Source: Hahellaceae bacterium
GTDB taxonomy: Bacteria; Pseudomonadota; Gammaproteobacteria; Pseudomonadales; Oleiphilaceae
NCBI GenBank assembly: GCA_024234575.1
Contig: JACKOB010000006.1
Span: 1 to 64,000, forward strand
Direction of reading: 5' to 3'
DNA length: 64,000 nucleotides
This document shows positions 35,788 through 44,452 of the stretch, piece after piece. How positions within the stretch are numbered: the first letter of the stretch is position 1; every line of letters starts with the position of its first letter. Below the pieces are notes generated by a model that saw only the letters and a program-made list of their open reading frames with translations, ran no database searches and had not been told where the DNA came from. The position numbers and the translations under genes are program-made.

Positions 35788-36948
35788 ATGAATAATAATA
35801 CAACGCTAAACAGACTATTGGGGCTGGCTGCATGCGGAACGATGCTGGCGCTGCTTGTTATCGTTCTTGGTGCATGGGTAAGGTTGTCTCACGCGGGGCT
35901 CGGTTGCCCAGATTGGCCTGGCTGTTACGGGCAAATCATTGCCCCTGATGAACTCCATGAAATCGCCCAGGCCAATGCTGCCTTCCCCCATCGGCCGGTT
36001 GAAACTGACAAAGCCTGGAAAGAAATGGCACACCGTTATCTGGCCAGCACATTAGGGCTGGTGATCATATTGTTAGCTGCATTTTCTTGGCGAGCGCGAA
36101 AGCTAACCGGTGTCACCTGGTTGCCGTTAATGCTGGTCGTATTAGTGATATTTCAAGGCCTGTTAGGAATGTGGACGGTTACCCTGTTACTAAAGCCTGC
36201 GGTTGTTACGATGCATTTATTAATGGGGATGTTAACCGCAGCGCTGCTATGGTTGACGGCGTTGCGCCTGTATCGTGTAAAAGCGGATGTAAATGCACCT
36301 GCACAAAGCTCGCTGAGGGCTGCAAACATCAGTCTCAATACCTCATCTCGTTTGGCACGGCCAGCATCGACTACATTGCGCTGGTGGGCTGCCGGGGCGA
36401 TGCTGCTGGTGTATATGCAAATTGGTTTAGGCGGCTGGACCAGTACCAATTATGTGGCACTGCATTGTTGGGACTTGCCAACGTGTCAGGGGCAGTGGTG
36501 GCCATCGATGGATTTTAAAGAAGGTTTTAGAATCTGGCGCGAAGTCGGTGTGGACTATGAAGGTGGCGTACTCTCTATGGAGGCTGGTACCGCCGTGCAT
36601 ATGACCCACCGTCTGGGGGCAATAACCGTTTTACTCTTGGTTGGCAGTTTGCTCGTTTCACTGTTACGAGTGTCGTTTGACCATGTCACTAAAAGAATAG
36701 CGCTGGTTGGATTGCTCGCTTTGCTGTTGCAGGTATCTCTGGGGCTATTGAATATCCTGTTGGTTTTACCGCTGCCTGTTGCGGTGGCACATAATGGCGG
36801 CGCAGCCGTCTTGTTGTTAACGATGGTGACATTGAATTACAGAATGTTTTGTTGCTATCAGGATAATCGGTGCACGGCGAAAAACACGATAGACAGTTCT
36901 GAAGCATCTACAGGCAGGTTTGGACTGGCTGGCGGACTACAAAAATAA
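35788..36948 (+). CDS. ctaA: Haem A synthase (COX15/CtaA)
   Basis: The 386-residue protein has eight membrane helices in two halves. Characteristic motifs include Gly-Ala-Trp-Val-Arg-Leu-Ser-His-Ala-Gly-Leu-Gly-Cys-Pro-Asp-Trp-Pro at the start, and His residues in Glu-Met-Ala-His-Arg-Tyr and Val-His-Met-Thr-His-Arg. It oxidises the C8 methyl of haem O to make haem A. The final 29 bases overlap the longest in-frame extension of ctaB, but the true ctaB start lies downstream. The C-terminal tail after the last helix is long and polar. Confidence 0.94.
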   Translation: MNNNTTLNRLLGLAACGTMLALLVIVLGAWVRLSHAGLGCPDWPGCYGQIIAPDELHEIAQANAAFPHRPVETDKAWKEMAHRYLASTLGLVIILLAAFSWRARKLTGVTWLPLMLVVLVIFQGLLGMWTVTLLLKPAVVTMHLLMGMLTAALLWLTALRLYRVKADVNAPAQSSLRAANISLNTSSRLARPASTTLRWWAAGAMLLVYMQIGLGGWTSTNYVALHCWDLPTCQGQWWPSMDFKEGFRIWREVGVDYEGGVLSMEAGTAVHMTHRLGAITVLLLVGSLLVSLLRVSFDHVTKRIALVGLLALLLQVSLGLLNILLVLPLPVAVAHNGGAAVLLLTMVTLNYRMFCCYQDNRCTAKNTIDSSEASTGRFGLAGGLQK

Positions 36949-36970
36949 ATATAAAAACGAGGTGAATCAC

Positions 36971-37885
36971 ATGGCTGAATCCGTACTAAGTGTAAACGTA
37001 GAAAAAATAAGATGGCGGCAATATCTTGAGCTATGCAAGCCCAAAGTTGTTTTGCTGATTGTATTCACTGCGGTGGTGGGGATGCTGCTGTCGACCCCTG
37101 GCGCCATTCCTTTACAAGAGTTCGTCTTTGGTACGCTGGGCATTGGTTTGGCGGCGGCATCCGGCGCTGCGGTTAACCATTGGGTTGATCAGCGTATTGA
37201 TCTGTTGATGGAGCGTACCCAAAACCGGCCGCTGCCTACAGGTGGTTTATCGTCCCGTGCGGCAATCACATTTGCTCTTGGGCTTTGCGCATTATCGATG
37301 GTTTTGCTGGTCGCCTTCGTTAATAATCTGACTGCGCTCCTAACACTTATTTCCATGATTGGTTATGCCGTGGTTTACACCATGTTTCTCAAGCGCAATA
37401 CGCCGCACAATATCGTTTTGGGGGGCGCCGCTGGTGCTGCCCCACCGGTGCTTGGCTGGGCAGCCATTACCGGTACGGTCAATACCGAGGCGCTGTTACT
37501 GTTCTTAATTATATTTATTTGGACACCGCCGCATTTCTGGGCGCTGGCCATTCGGCGTAAAGATGACTACGCCAAAGCTAATTTACCGATGCTGCCGGTA
37601 ACCCACGGTATTGATTTCACCAAACTGCAAATATTGCTCTATACGCTGATGCTGGTTGCTGTGACACTGATTCCGTTCGTGATCAAAATGACTGGTCTGG
37701 TTTATCTGGCTGGGGCGTTGGCCCTGGGGGTTGGATTTGTCTATCACGCCGCAAAACTCTACTCGACAGAGAGTGATCAACATGCGATGAAAACCTTTGG
37801 TTATTCTATTTTCTATCTGAGCGCACTGTTTGCATTTCTATTGGTTGATCATTACGCCCGCATTGCCGTCAGAGCCTTTATGTAA
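36971..37885 (+). CDS. ctaB: Protoheme IX farnesyltransferase (haem O synthase)
   Basis: The 304-residue protein has nine predicted membrane helices and the UbiA-family acidic motifs, first Asn-His-Trp-Val-Asp-Gln-Arg-Ile-Asp near residue 72 and then Arg-Arg-Lys-Asp-Asp-Tyr in the second half. It transfers a farnesyl group to haem b, giving haem O, the substrate of CtaA. GAGGTG upstream fits the ATG at 36971. It closes the cox cluster here; no classical sco gene follows. Confidence 0.94.
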   Translation: MAESVLSVNVEKIRWRQYLELCKPKVVLLIVFTAVVGMLLSTPGAIPLQEFVFGTLGIGLAAASGAAVNHWVDQRIDLLMERTQNRPLPTGGLSSRAAITFALGLCALSMVLLVAFVNNLTALLTLISMIGYAVVYTMFLKRNTPHNIVLGGAAGAAPPVLGWAAITGTVNTEALLLFLIIFIWTPPHFWALAIRRKDDYAKANLPMLPVTHGIDFTKLQILLYTLMLVAVTLIPFVIKMTGLVYLAGALALGVGFVYHAAKLYSTESDQHAMKTFGYSIFYLSALFAFLLVDHYARIAVRAFM

Positions 37886-37932
37886 AGGCTGTTATATCCG
37901 TTTAATTTGTAAAGTCATCAGGGTGTTAATAA

Positions 37933-39774
37933 ATGAGTTTTGAGGCAATTTGGGAAGCCCGAGAGCTGGTGTTTGTTTTTGGTCTGCTATTGGTCACCAT
38001 TGTTTTATTTGTCATCGATAAAATCAAAATGGATATGGTGGCATTACTGGTGGTTCTGGCACTGGCTTTGTCAGGAATTATCTCCCCAAATGAGGCTGTC
38101 TCAGGTTTCGGCGCATCTATCGTCATTACTATTGCGGCACTCTTTGTGGTTGGCGAAGGGCTTTATCGCACCGGTGTGGCGGCGATTGTTGGCAGTTGGA
38201 TATTAAAAGTTGGTGGCACCAGCGAAACTCGCCTGCTGTTATTGCTGATGCCTGCCGTGGCATTGCTTTCAGCGTTTATGAGTTCGACAGGCGCTGTGGC
38301 GCTGTTTATCCCTGTGGTGCTCAGTATTGCCCGAAAATCAGGAATGAGTGTCTCCCGTTTGATGATGCCACTGGCTTTTGCGGCGCTTATCGGCGGTATG
38401 CTGACGTTGATCGGCACGCCGCCTAATATCGTTGCCAGTGGAATATTAGCGTCTGCAGGCCATCAACCTTTTGGCTTTTTCGAGTTTACCCCCATTGGCG
38501 GTGTGATTCTTATTGCAGGTATCGCTTATCTGATAGTTGCTGTAAAAAAACTGTTACCAGAAGGTGAATTAAGAGACCCGGATAATCCGCATCCACATCT
38601 TGACGATTTTGCAGAAAAATACGGCGTTGGGAATTTACTGCACCGACTGCAGGTAGTGGAAGACTCGCCACTTATTGGCTGCACCGTTGTTGATGTTGGT
38701 ATGCGTACGGCTTATGAAGTTACCGTGTTTGGTATTCGTCGCCGGGGTCAGGTGATTAAGTCGTTGATGCCTGTTTTGGCAGAAACAGTTTTCCACAAGG
38801 GCGATGAGATATTTGTCTATGCAACGTCTGATAATCTGCACAGACTTTGTCAGGATCTGCGTCTGCTAAGTCATCCGATTACTAACGCTGATATCAGGCG
38901 CGTACAGGAAGAGTTTGGTTTTGCCGAAGTGATGTTGCGGCCTGGTTCGGCATTGATAGGGCAAACAATCCGTGACGGTCGTTTTCGCCAAAAATTCAAT
39001 TTAAGCATCATTGGTGTGCGCCGTAACAATTCACCGTTGGAGGCGGGGTTTAATAGCGAGCCTTTAATGTATGGGGATACCTTGTTGTTGGCGGGCGGCT
39101 GGCGTTTTATTCAAGAGCTCGAAAACAAGCGTGACTTTGTGGTTCTGGAAACTCCCGCCGAAATGGAAGAAGTTGCCAGCCGGTCAGAAGGTGCTCCCAT
39201 GGCATTGTTTATTCTTCTAGCAATGATCGTCACCATGGTGGCGGGGTGGCTGCCGGGCCTGACCGCAATACTATTCGCGGCGATCGCGATGGTGGCGACG
39301 AAATGTGTCACCTTGCCAGAGGCGTATGCCTCACTTAATTCGCGAAGTCTGGTGCTGATAGCGGGGATGTTGCCACTGGCCGCTGCCATGGAAAAGACCG
39401 GTGCGCTCACACTCATCACGGATAATCTTGTGGCGATGCTGGGCGGTAGCACGCCACTGATCATGTGTGCCAGCTTATTTATTTTAACGTCACTATTTAG
39501 TCAGGTGATATCCAATACGGCCACAACGGTATTGATTGCACCCATCGCCCTTAGCACTGCAACCTTGTTACAGGTGAACCCTGAACCTATGATGATGGCT
39601 GTCGCCATTGCTGCTTCTACCGCATTCGCAACACCCATCGCATCCCCCGTCAACACGCTTGTGGTGGCTGCCGGCAACTATAAATTTATGGATTTTGTGA
39701 AGGTTGGTGTGCCTTTGCAGATTATCTCTCTTATTCTCACGCTTATTATGTTACCGCTACTGTTTCCTTTTTAG
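37933..39774 (+). CDS. SLC13/DASS-type transporter with two RCK_C domains
   Basis: The 613-residue protein has two blocks of hydrophobic helices (about residues 10-205 and 395-610) with SLC13-type motifs such as Ser-Ser-Thr-Gly-Ala and Gly-Thr-Pro-Pro-Asn in the first half and Ser-Asn-Thr-Ala-Thr-Thr and Ser-Pro-Val-Asn-Thr-Leu in the second. Between them (about residues 210-385) lie two TrkA-C (RCK_C) domains, as in many bacterial sulfate or anion permeases. It probably moves a divalent anion such as sulfate, with sodium or proton coupling; the substrate is not visible. It follows ctaB by 47 bases but seems functionally separate. Confidence 0.85.
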   Translation: MSFEAIWEARELVFVFGLLLVTIVLFVIDKIKMDMVALLVVLALALSGIISPNEAVSGFGASIVITIAALFVVGEGLYRTGVAAIVGSWILKVGGTSETRLLLLLMPAVALLSAFMSSTGAVALFIPVVLSIARKSGMSVSRLMMPLAFAALIGGMLTLIGTPPNIVASGILASAGHQPFGFFEFTPIGGVILIAGIAYLIVAVKKLLPEGELRDPDNPHPHLDDFAEKYGVGNLLHRLQVVEDSPLIGCTVVDVGMRTAYEVTVFGIRRRGQVIKSLMPVLAETVFHKGDEIFVYATSDNLHRLCQDLRLLSHPITNADIRRVQEEFGFAEVMLRPGSALIGQTIRDGRFRQKFNLSIIGVRRNNSPLEAGFNSEPLMYGDTLLLAGGWRFIQELENKRDFVVLETPAEMEEVASRSEGAPMALFILLAMIVTMVAGWLPGLTAILFAAIAMVATKCVTLPEAYASLNSRSLVLIAGMLPLAAAMEKTGALTLITDNLVAMLGGSTPLIMCASLFILTSLFSQVISNTATTVLIAPIALSTATLLQVNPEPMMMAVAIAASTAFATPIASPVNTLVVAAGNYKFMDFVKVGVPLQIISLILTLIMLPLLFPF

Positions 39775-39781
39775 GGATGAC

Positions 39782-39826
39782 CACCAAAGATCCTGGTCGG
39801 CGTAGATGCCAGCAGGACCTTTGGTG
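39782..39826. terminator. Probable bidirectional terminator hairpin
   Basis: CACCAAAG and CTTTGGTG outer arms with an inner TCCTG/CAGGA stem, separated by one mismatched pair, enclose a 17-base loop. A short T tract follows only partly. It lies between the SLC13-like gene and the convergent azoR. Confidence 0.55.
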
Positions 39827-39849
39827 TTTAGTAAATACTGCTTCGGCAC

Positions 39850-40452
39850 CTAGGCTGCGACTGACTCTATGAGTTTGCGAGCAGTCTCAAGCCCTTTTTC
39901 TCTTTGCCCATTGCCAAGGTTTAGGCCTTCCGCGTAAATCACCTCGACATCCGTTAATCCCAGGAACGCCAGAAAGGTTTTCACAAACGGGATTTGTGTA
40001 TCTTGCGCACTGTCTTTATGGATGCCTCCTCGAGTGGTGACTAAATAGACTTTTTTGTCGGTAAGCAGACCCTGCGGGCCGGTCTCGGTATATTTAAAGG
40101 TTGTGCCGGCACGGGCCACGTGATCGAACCATGCCTTTAATGTTGATGGAATACCAAAGTTATACATGGGTAACCCAATAACGATGTTGTCGGCGGCCTT
40201 GAGTTCTGCAATGAGTTGATCTGAAAACGCTGCCAGAGACTTTTGCGTCTCGGTGCGCTCATTCTCTGCCGTGCTGATAGCGGTAATATAGTTGGCATCA
40301 AAATGAGGAATAGGGTGTTTAGCAAAGTCTTTATGAACCAGCACGCTCTGCTCGGATTTATTTGCTAACTGAACGACAAGTTCGCTGGCCAGTACCGAAG
40401 AAAAGCCCTGGCCAGAAAAAATACTGGTATCTAATTGCAGTATATTCGACAT
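39850..40452 (-). CDS. azoR: FMN-dependent NADH-azoreductase
   Basis: The 200-residue protein matches AzoR: an N-terminal Asp-Thr-Ser-Ile-Phe segment where the FMN phosphate binds, Pro-Met-Tyr-Asn-Phe-Gly-Ile-Pro-Ser around residue 96, and Thr-Thr-Arg-Gly-Gly near residue 140. Members are cytoplasmic flavodoxin-fold NADH quinone/azo reductases that protect against electrophiles. It is divergent from a LysR-type gene with two LysR boxes in the 148-base intergenic region, so it is likely controlled by that regulator. Confidence 0.93.
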   Translation of the reverse strand: MSNILQLDTSIFSGQGFSSVLASELVVQLANKSEQSVLVHKDFAKHPIPHFDANYITAISTAENERTETQKSLAAFSDQLIAELKAADNIVIGLPMYNFGIPSTLKAWFDHVARAGTTFKYTETGPQGLLTDKKVYLVTTRGGIHKDSAQDTQIPFVKTFLAFLGLTDVEVIYAEGLNLGNGQREKGLETARKLIESVAA

Positions 40453-40500
40453 GTTTAAGATTCCTTTAAGTGGGGTAGGTAACGCTGTACCTGTAATATA

Positions 40501-40516
40501 TATCGCATATATCGAT
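40501..40516. promoter_or_regulatory. LysR-type operator box, copy 1
   Basis: TATCG-CATAT-ATCGAT fits the ATC-N9-GAT form of the LysR-family box (ATC at 40502-40504, GAT at 40514-40516). An identical framework recurs 43 bases to the right. It lies between azoR and the lysR-type gene. Confidence 0.65.
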
Positions 40517-40543
40517 TGGAAGTGGTAATTATGCGACTATTAA

Positions 40544-40559
40544 TATCGAAAAAATCGAT
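40544..40559. promoter_or_regulatory. LysR-type operator box, copy 2
   Basis: TATCG-AAAAA-ATCGAT repeats the framework of the first box with a different spacer, again ATC-N9-GAT. The two boxes are about four helical turns apart, which suits binding by a LysR-type tetramer. It lies about 40 bases before the lysR-type start. Confidence 0.65.
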
Positions 40560-40600
40560 GTTATCTGGCATAATGTTGTTTTTCTCGTTGGTGCAGTTAT

Positions 40601-41491
40601 ATGAATCACCCCAGAATCACCTTAGAACAGTGGGCTGCCTTAAAGGCTGTTGTCGAAGAGGGCTCATATGCCCGCGCCGCAGATGCGCTGAGTAAAAGTC
40701 AATCTACCGTAAGTTACGCCATTCAAAAAATAGAAGAGCAGCTGCCGGTAAAAGTATTGCGTCAGGATGGCAGAAAAGCAGTGCTGACAGAGGCAGGAGA
40801 GATCCTTTATCGACGAGCGGTGGAGGTATTGAAGCTCGCCAGAGACGCTGAAGAAACTGCCCGATTACTCTCCGAAGGGTGGGAGTCTGAGATTACCGTT
40901 GCCATAGACGTGATCGCTGATATCGAACCTTTGCTCTGGGCATTCGAAGCGCTGGCCAAAGTATCACCCATTACCCGCGTAAAAATGTATGAGACATCGC
41001 TGTCTGGAACCGATGAAATGCTTTTAGAAAGACGCGTCTCATTAGCCATCACACCTAGAGTACCGCCGGGTTTTATGGGTAAAAAACTCGAAACTGTGAG
41101 TATGATACCGGTGGTGCATAAGCATCATCCGCTTGCCAATAAACGTGACATTTCTGAAAATGAACTGAAAGCTTATCGACAGGTAGTGCTTAGGGATTCG
41201 GGCACCAAACGCCAGCAAGATGCAGGCTGGCTAGGGGCAGAGCAGCGATGGACGGTCAGCCACTTTCAAACAGCGTTGGGAGTAGTGCGTCGTGGTCTGG
41301 GGTTTGCCTTTGTACCGCGATCTGCAGCGAAAGAGTTAATAAACTGTGGCGAGATAGTGGTGCTTGATCTGACATGGCAGGCCGAGCGTCATATACCTGT
41401 CTATCTAGTGCCCGGGTCTACTACAACCAATGGCCCGGCAACCGAGCTGTTAATGGAAGAAATAGTGAAGCGGTTTTCTTCACTGCGTTAG
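40601..41491 (+). CDS. LysR-family transcriptional regulator
   Basis: The 296-residue protein has the LysR winged helix-turn-helix at residues about 6-65 (Ala-Ala-Asp-Ala-Leu-Ser-Lys-Ser-Gln-Ser-Thr-Val-Ser-Tyr-Ala-Ile) followed by a substrate-binding domain. It is divergent from azoR. The two ATC-N9-GAT boxes between the genes suggest it regulates azoR and its own expression. Quinone- or electrophile-responsive regulators often have this arrangement, but the inducer is unknown. Confidence 0.93.
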   Translation: MNHPRITLEQWAALKAVVEEGSYARAADALSKSQSTVSYAIQKIEEQLPVKVLRQDGRKAVLTEAGEILYRRAVEVLKLARDAEETARLLSEGWESEITVAIDVIADIEPLLWAFEALAKVSPITRVKMYETSLSGTDEMLLERRVSLAITPRVPPGFMGKKLETVSMIPVVHKHHPLANKRDISENELKAYRQVVLRDSGTKRQQDAGWLGAEQRWTVSHFQTALGVVRRGLGFAFVPRSAAKELINCGEIVVLDLTWQAERHIPVYLVPGSTTTNGPATELLMEEIVKRFSSLR

Positions 41492-41526
41492 GGTCGGTTA
41501 TCTCTTCAGATTAAAAAGGAATATGT

Positions 41527-42723
41527 GTGCAAAAACATGGTGCTGTAGAAAAAGTCGATGTGGTCGTCGTGGGGGCGGGGGCTGCGGGATTGATGTGCGC
41601 GATGACCGCTGGTGCGCGTGGCAGATCAGTACGGCTGCTTGATCATGCTAATAAGCCAGGGAAAAAGATCCTGATGTCTGGCGGTGGCCGCTGCAACTTC
41701 ACCAATATGTTCGCAGAGCCAGAGAATTTTATCTCTCATAACTCACATTTTTGCAAGTCTGCATTGGCAAGATACACCCAGTGGGACTTTATAGCGTTAG
41801 TCGCCACCCATGGCATTGCTTATCACGAGAAAAAACTTGGGCAGCTTTTTTGCGATAACAAAGCCAGCGATATACTTAATATGCTGCTAAAAGAATGCAG
41901 TGATGCAGGTGTTAAACTGCAACTGAACACCAGCGTACTAAGCATTCGCAAAGAAGATGACCACTTCCATCTTGAAACGGATCAACAGGCCATCGACTGC
42001 GAGTCTTTGGTAATTGCCACGGGTGGGCTCTCCATCCCAACGATGGGGGCAACCGGTTTTGGTTATAAAGTCGCCGAGCAATTTGGCCACAAGGTTTATC
42101 CCACACGCGCTGGTTTAGTACCCTTTGTTGTGACGGACAGCTTAAAGGCTCTTTGCACTGAAATGTCCGGCGCATCTCTAGATGCGATTGTTAGCTGCAA
42201 TGGCACGTCGTTTCGTGAGAATATTTTGTTCACTCATCGAGGCTTAAGTGGCCCGGCAATACTGCAAATATCTTCGTACTGGAATGTTGGCGATAAAATT
42301 GAAATTAACCTTTCACCAGCACAGAGCATTGCAGATTGGTTTGCCAGCGAAAAAGAAACACGCCCTAATGCAGAATTAAAAACCTTGTTAAGTGAAAAAT
42401 TCACCAAAAAAATGGCTGCGTGGATGTGTGAGAAATGGTTTGTCAATAAACCGATCAAGCAGTTAAACGCACCGGAAATCACCCAAATTGAACAGCAGTT
42501 AACAAGCTGGAGCGTAACCCCTTCTGGTACAGAAGGCTACCGTACCGCAGAGGTTACAATGGGGGGCGTGAATACGGATGAACTCTCATCCAAAACCATG
42601 ATGTCGAACAAAGTCGGCGGGTTGTATTTTATTGGTGAAGTTGTCGACGTAACGGGCTGGCTAGGCGGCTTTAATTTTCAATGGTCCTGGGCGTCGGGAC
42701 ATGCCGCGGGGGAGGTGGTGTAG
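41527..42723 (+). CDS. HI0933/YhiN-family NAD(P)/FAD-dependent oxidoreductase
   Basis: The 398-residue protein has an N-terminal Rossmann FAD motif (Val-Gly-Ala-Gly-Ala-Ala-Gly-Leu) and the family signature Ser-Gly-Gly-Gly-Arg-Cys-Asn-Phe-Thr-Asn near residue 57. A C-terminal Gly-Glu-Val-Val-Asp-Val-Thr-Gly-Trp-Leu-Gly-Gly-Phe-Asn motif completes the FAD site. Its physiological reaction is not known. Translation starts at GTG 41527, preceded by AAGGA; a nearby ATG at 41523 is in another frame. It lies 35 bases after the LysR-type gene and may share its transcript. Confidence 0.9.
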   Translation: MQKHGAVEKVDVVVVGAGAAGLMCAMTAGARGRSVRLLDHANKPGKKILMSGGGRCNFTNMFAEPENFISHNSHFCKSALARYTQWDFIALVATHGIAYHEKKLGQLFCDNKASDILNMLLKECSDAGVKLQLNTSVLSIRKEDDHFHLETDQQAIDCESLVIATGGLSIPTMGATGFGYKVAEQFGHKVYPTRAGLVPFVVTDSLKALCTEMSGASLDAIVSCNGTSFRENILFTHRGLSGPAILQISSYWNVGDKIEINLSPAQSIADWFASEKETRPNAELKTLLSEKFTKKMAAWMCEKWFVNKPIKQLNAPEITQIEQQLTSWSVTPSGTEGYRTAEVTMGGVNTDELSSKTMMSNKVGGLYFIGEVVDVTGWLGGFNFQWSWASGHAAGEVV

Positions 42724-42925
42724 CCAGTTTGACCGGCTCGAATCGCAGAGAATCCCGAAGGTGGAGAAGACTTATTGGTGGCCATATAGCCAGTGCATTT
42801 CAGTTTTTTAAGGCATCTCCGCGCCATTGGTACATGAGTAATAATCTGCGCAAGGTGCCAGTACGAACTCATCAAGAAAGCTATGGTCTGATAGAAAAGC
42901 GTTTTCCAAGTCTTTAAAAAAACAA

Positions 42926-42944
42926 GCTGGCTTAAAGAGCCAGC
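42926..42944. terminator. Bidirectional terminator hairpin
   Basis: GCTGGCT and AGCCAGC arms with a TAAAG loop are flanked by an A tract on the left and a T tract on the right, so it can act on both strands. It covers the stop codon of the convergent ferritin-like gene. Confidence 0.85.
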
Positions 42945-43396
42945 AATTTTTTCACCGGTTTTAAACTGTCTTGACCCCCTGATAGCTCTTTATTGGCAAA
43001 TGCTTCAATGGCTTTTTCATGGGCATAAACGTAGGCAAAAAACTCCCGATGAGTTCCTTCTGCATTGTCCTTAAGCCGCAGAAATTTTTCCTGAAACGGC
43101 AACGTGCCGTCTCTCAGCAGTTTCATCGCTATGCGCCAGGGCAGAATGCCTAATCCTGCGCCTTCAACGAGCCCCTTTAAGCGCCACCCAGTAGGGTTAA
43201 CTACCGCCTGTTTTGATGCTTCCATATACGCCAGGTAACGCGCTAACGTCGTCTCTTCCAGGGCTTTTAAGGTGAGCCACTTTTGTCTGCGCTCTCTGTT
43301 CAGGGTTAGCCGGGCAGCGGCTTCAAATACCGCAAGACCATAGACTTCAGATTCGTGAATACGTTGCAGGTCTTCTTTAAACTGTGGGTAATTCAT
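42932..43396 (-). CDS. Ferritin-like domain protein
   Basis: The 154-residue all-helical protein shows acidic and histidine pairs compatible with a four-helix ferritin-like fold: Glu-Ser-Glu in the first helix, Leu-Glu-Glu in the second, and His-Arg-Glu and His-Glu-Lys in the last. Whether it binds two metals is not proven. Its start overlaps the 3' end of the alpha/beta hydrolase gene by 20 bases, so the two form a translationally coupled pair. The family is often linked to lipid metabolism or stress, but no function is assigned here. Confidence 0.6.
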   Translation of the reverse strand: MNYPQFKEDLQRIHESEVYGLAVFEAAARLTLNRERRQKWLTLKALEETTLARYLAYMEASKQAVVNPTGWRLKGLVEGAGLGILPWRIAMKLLRDGTLPFQEKFLRLKDNAEGTHREFFAYVYAHEKAIEAFANKELSGGQDSLKPVKKLLAL

Positions 43397-44327
43397 AGGG
43401 TATCTCTACTGTTTTCTGTGTTTTGCTACGATTATATTGTGCCTCGATATCGATGAGCGCGCGCTCTAACGCGTTAAAGTATGCTTCAGTATCCTCCATA
43501 AAAGGCATGTGGCCGACATGACGGAAAACCACCGTTTTAGCGTTATGAATGCGGCTGGCTAATAGGAGCGACTGTGCGGCAGGAACGATTGGATCATGGG
43601 TGCCTGCAAAGAGGTAACACGGCAATGTTATCTGCTGCAACTGGTCTGCAATGTCTATCGATCCCATTCGATTAAATAGAGGGAACAATGCCCCAGGGTC
43701 CTGCTGACGCGTATTGTCTTGTATGTTTTCGATCATGCGCTGACTCACAGAGCTTAATCGATAGGCTTTGTGGTTGTAGGACAAAAAACTCGCAAATGTG
43801 CGTTGAATAAAACGGCTTTTTTGTGCCAGTGCGACGTTAGCGACAAACAAACTTCTCGCCCACTTCCCCAGCCCCGCCAGTTTCACTAATAGCCCCTCAA
43901 CGCCCCCCCAGTTTCCGCTATGAAAGCCTGCAATGCTGACAATACCAACAACATTCGGTGCTTGGTTTATGGCAAGATTTAATGCGATAAATCCTCCGGT
44001 AGAGTGGCCGACGATAATCGCCTTCTTGTCGCCTAAAAGCGCGCTGAGTGCGCCACTCATTGTGTGGTAGAACCATTGTTCATTCACTTGCTCAGGCGCA
44101 AAGTCCACTGGCACCTCTGATGGGTGATGCGCCGGCAAACTCAGAGAGTACCAGGCGTGACCTTCTTTGATGCCTGCTGGCACACAATCGCGCCAAAAGT
44201 TTACCGAGGCCAATACGCCATGGATAAATACGATGCTGGGCTGGTCTTCGCGGGCAAGGTGTTCATTGACGGCCAAATAGGCCAAACGATGTCCATTAGA
44301 TTGAACAAACCCCTCCCTCACTTTCAT
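43377..44327 (-). CDS. Alpha/beta hydrolase
   Basis: The 316-residue protein is an alpha/beta hydrolase with His-Gly-Val oxyanion strand near residue 36, nucleophile in Gly-His-Ser-Thr-Gly near residue 109, and a catalytic His in Gly-His-Met-Pro-Phe near the C terminus. I place the start at ATG 44327, preceded by AGGAA, rather than at an upstream in-frame codon at 44375. It overlaps the ferritin-like gene downstream by 20 bases. The substrate is not identifiable. Confidence 0.85.
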   Translation of the reverse strand: MKVREGFVQSNGHRLAYLAVNEHLAREDQPSIVFIHGVLASVNFWRDCVPAGIKEGHAWYSLSLPAHHPSEVPVDFAPEQVNEQWFYHTMSGALSALLGDKKAIIVGHSTGGFIALNLAINQAPNVVGIVSIAGFHSGNWGGVEGLLVKLAGLGKWARSLFVANVALAQKSRFIQRTFASFLSYNHKAYRLSSVSQRMIENIQDNTRQQDPGALFPLFNRMGSIDIADQLQQITLPCYLFAGTHDPIVPAAQSLLLASRIHNAKTVVFRHVGHMPFMEDTEAYFNALERALIDIEAQYNRSKTQKTVEIPYELPTV

Positions 44328-44452
44328 GTCTTGATTCCTATCGTCCAGCTCGCGTAACTCGTCATTAACCCACACCTAAGAGGAGAGGTAACGGTAATTA
44401 AGAATGGTCATCAGGGTAACAAACCAATTTTTTGCCGTATTGAACGAAAGAG

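Noticed and set aside
36920..36970. Longer N-terminal extension of ctaB beginning inside ctaA
   Set aside because: The ribosome site GAGGTG fits only the ATG at 36971, and the extension overlaps the end of ctaA.
42735..42744. GGCTCGAATC resembling a tRNA T-loop
   Set aside because: No acceptor stem, D-arm or anticodon arm could be folded around it.
42681..42917. Possible small genes on both strands between the HI0933-type gene and the ferritin-like gene
   Set aside because: The plus-strand frame overlaps the end of the flavoprotein gene, has a composition unlike a protein, and neither strand has a good ribosome site or a recognisable product.
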